From: an uncultured Muribaculaceae bacterium | GTDB taxonomy: Bacteria; Bacteroidota; Bacteroidia; Bacteroidales; Muribaculaceae | Assembly (NCBI GenBank): GCA_910587545.1 | Contig: CAJUMI010000028.1 | Location: 24,473 to 31,145 of the forward strand | Reading direction: 5' to 3' | Length of the DNA: 6,673 nt | Part shown: in pieces, positions 6,455 through 6,673 of the stretch | How the letters are laid out: each line of letters begins with the position of its first letter | Position numbering within the stretch: the stretch's first letter is position 1 | The notes under the pieces: model-generated | Databases searched by the model: none | What the model was told of the DNA's origin: nothing | Seen by the model: the letters and a program-made list of their open reading frames with translations, nothing else | Translations under genes and position numbers: made by a program

Positions 6455-6462
6455 TTAAAGTT
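6455..6462 (-). promoter_or_regulatory. trxA: Candidate -7 box (TAACTTTA) for trxA
   Basis: The minus strand reads TAACTTTA, seven of eight positions of the TAACTTTG form found before other genes here, with a T-rich stretch (GTTTT) about 18-22 nt upstream as a possible -33 element. The transcript would start near 6448, about 48 nt before the ATG. An 8-bp inverted repeat, AAGAGTAT (6442-6449) with ATACTCTT (6473-6480), brackets the box. Confidence 0.4.
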
Positions 6463-6574
6463 AAAAGTCAGTATACTCTTAAAACGCAGACACAAACAAA
6501 TTGTTTTATCTCCGAAAAAAATTCCCCGCAAGCATCTGAATTTCAATAATTACAGATTATTCATATTACACCCT

Positions 6575-6606
6575 CTTGAAAAAATCAAAAATTCTGTGTA
6601 ACTTTG
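6575..6606 (+). promoter_or_regulatory. Promoter of the tRNA-Arg gene (CTTG - 20 nt - TAACTTTG)
   Basis: A -33-like CTTG (6575-6578) and an exact -7 TAACTTTG (6599-6606) are 20 nt apart, fitting the Bacteroidales primary-sigma pattern. Transcription from about 6613 would give a precursor with a 5' leader of only about 9 nt before the mature tRNA at 6622. Confidence 0.65.
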
Positions 6607-6621
6607 CAGTCTCAAAAGGTT

Positions 6622-6673
6622 GGTCCGGTAGCTCAGCTGGATAGAGCATCTGCCTTCTAAGCAGACGGTCATG
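6622..6673 (+). tRNA. tRNA-Arg (anticodon UCU), 5' part, cut by window edge
   Basis: The 5' acceptor strand GGTCCGG (6622-6628) is followed by T8-A9, a D arm (GCTC 6631-6634 with GAGC 6644-6647, GG in the loop) and a perfect 5-bp anticodon stem, TCTGC (6649-6653) with GCAGA (6661-6665). The loop CTTCTAA places anticodon TCT at 6656-6658, which reads AGA arginine codons. The T arm and 3' acceptor strand lie beyond the right edge, so acceptor pairing cannot be checked. Confidence 0.93.

Overview
The window looks like a chromosomal segment of a Bacteroidota bacterium of the order Bacteroidales, possibly Muribaculaceae-like. The family-level guess is an inference only, from roughly balanced GC in the genes and AT-rich gaps. 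The supporting signs are: promoter -7 boxes of the Bacteroidales type (TAnnTTTG; the exact octamer TAACTTTG occurs before three genes), start codons mostly preceded by A/T-rich leaders without a Shine-Dalgarno sequence, and gene content typical of gut Bacteroidales (ptb-buk, a flotillin-like FloA, a TPR/PD40 envelope protein, an AspT/YidE-type transporter).

Layout. Positions 1-3970 are all on the minus strand. In order of transcription they are ptb (phosphate butyryltransferase) and buk (butyrate kinase), 18 bp apart; a candidate terminator; a secreted TPR/PD40 protein with its own promoter; and, 27 bp further, the start of floA, which runs off the left edge. Positions 3971-4280 are a divergent control region with a promoter facing each way. 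Positions 4281-5942 (plus) encode a two-half membrane transporter of the AspT/YidE/YbjL type with two central RCK_C-like regulatory domains. A long hairpin at 5989-6035 separates it from the convergent thioredoxin gene (minus, 6104-6400). Positions 6401-6621 hold divergent promoters for trxA and a tRNA-Arg(UCU) gene cut off by the right edge.

Function. Ptb and Buk together convert butyryl-CoA (or branched acyl-CoA) to the free acid with formation of ATP. The TPR/PD40 protein and FloA probably form one transcription unit that acts at the cell envelope. The transporter, thioredoxin and tRNA are independent single-gene units.

Most of the window is ordinary core-genome content. I see no mobile element, CRISPR array, phage gene or defence system. 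The least understood part is the pairing of an uncharacterised envelope TPR/PD40/coiled-coil protein with the flotillin-like FloA.
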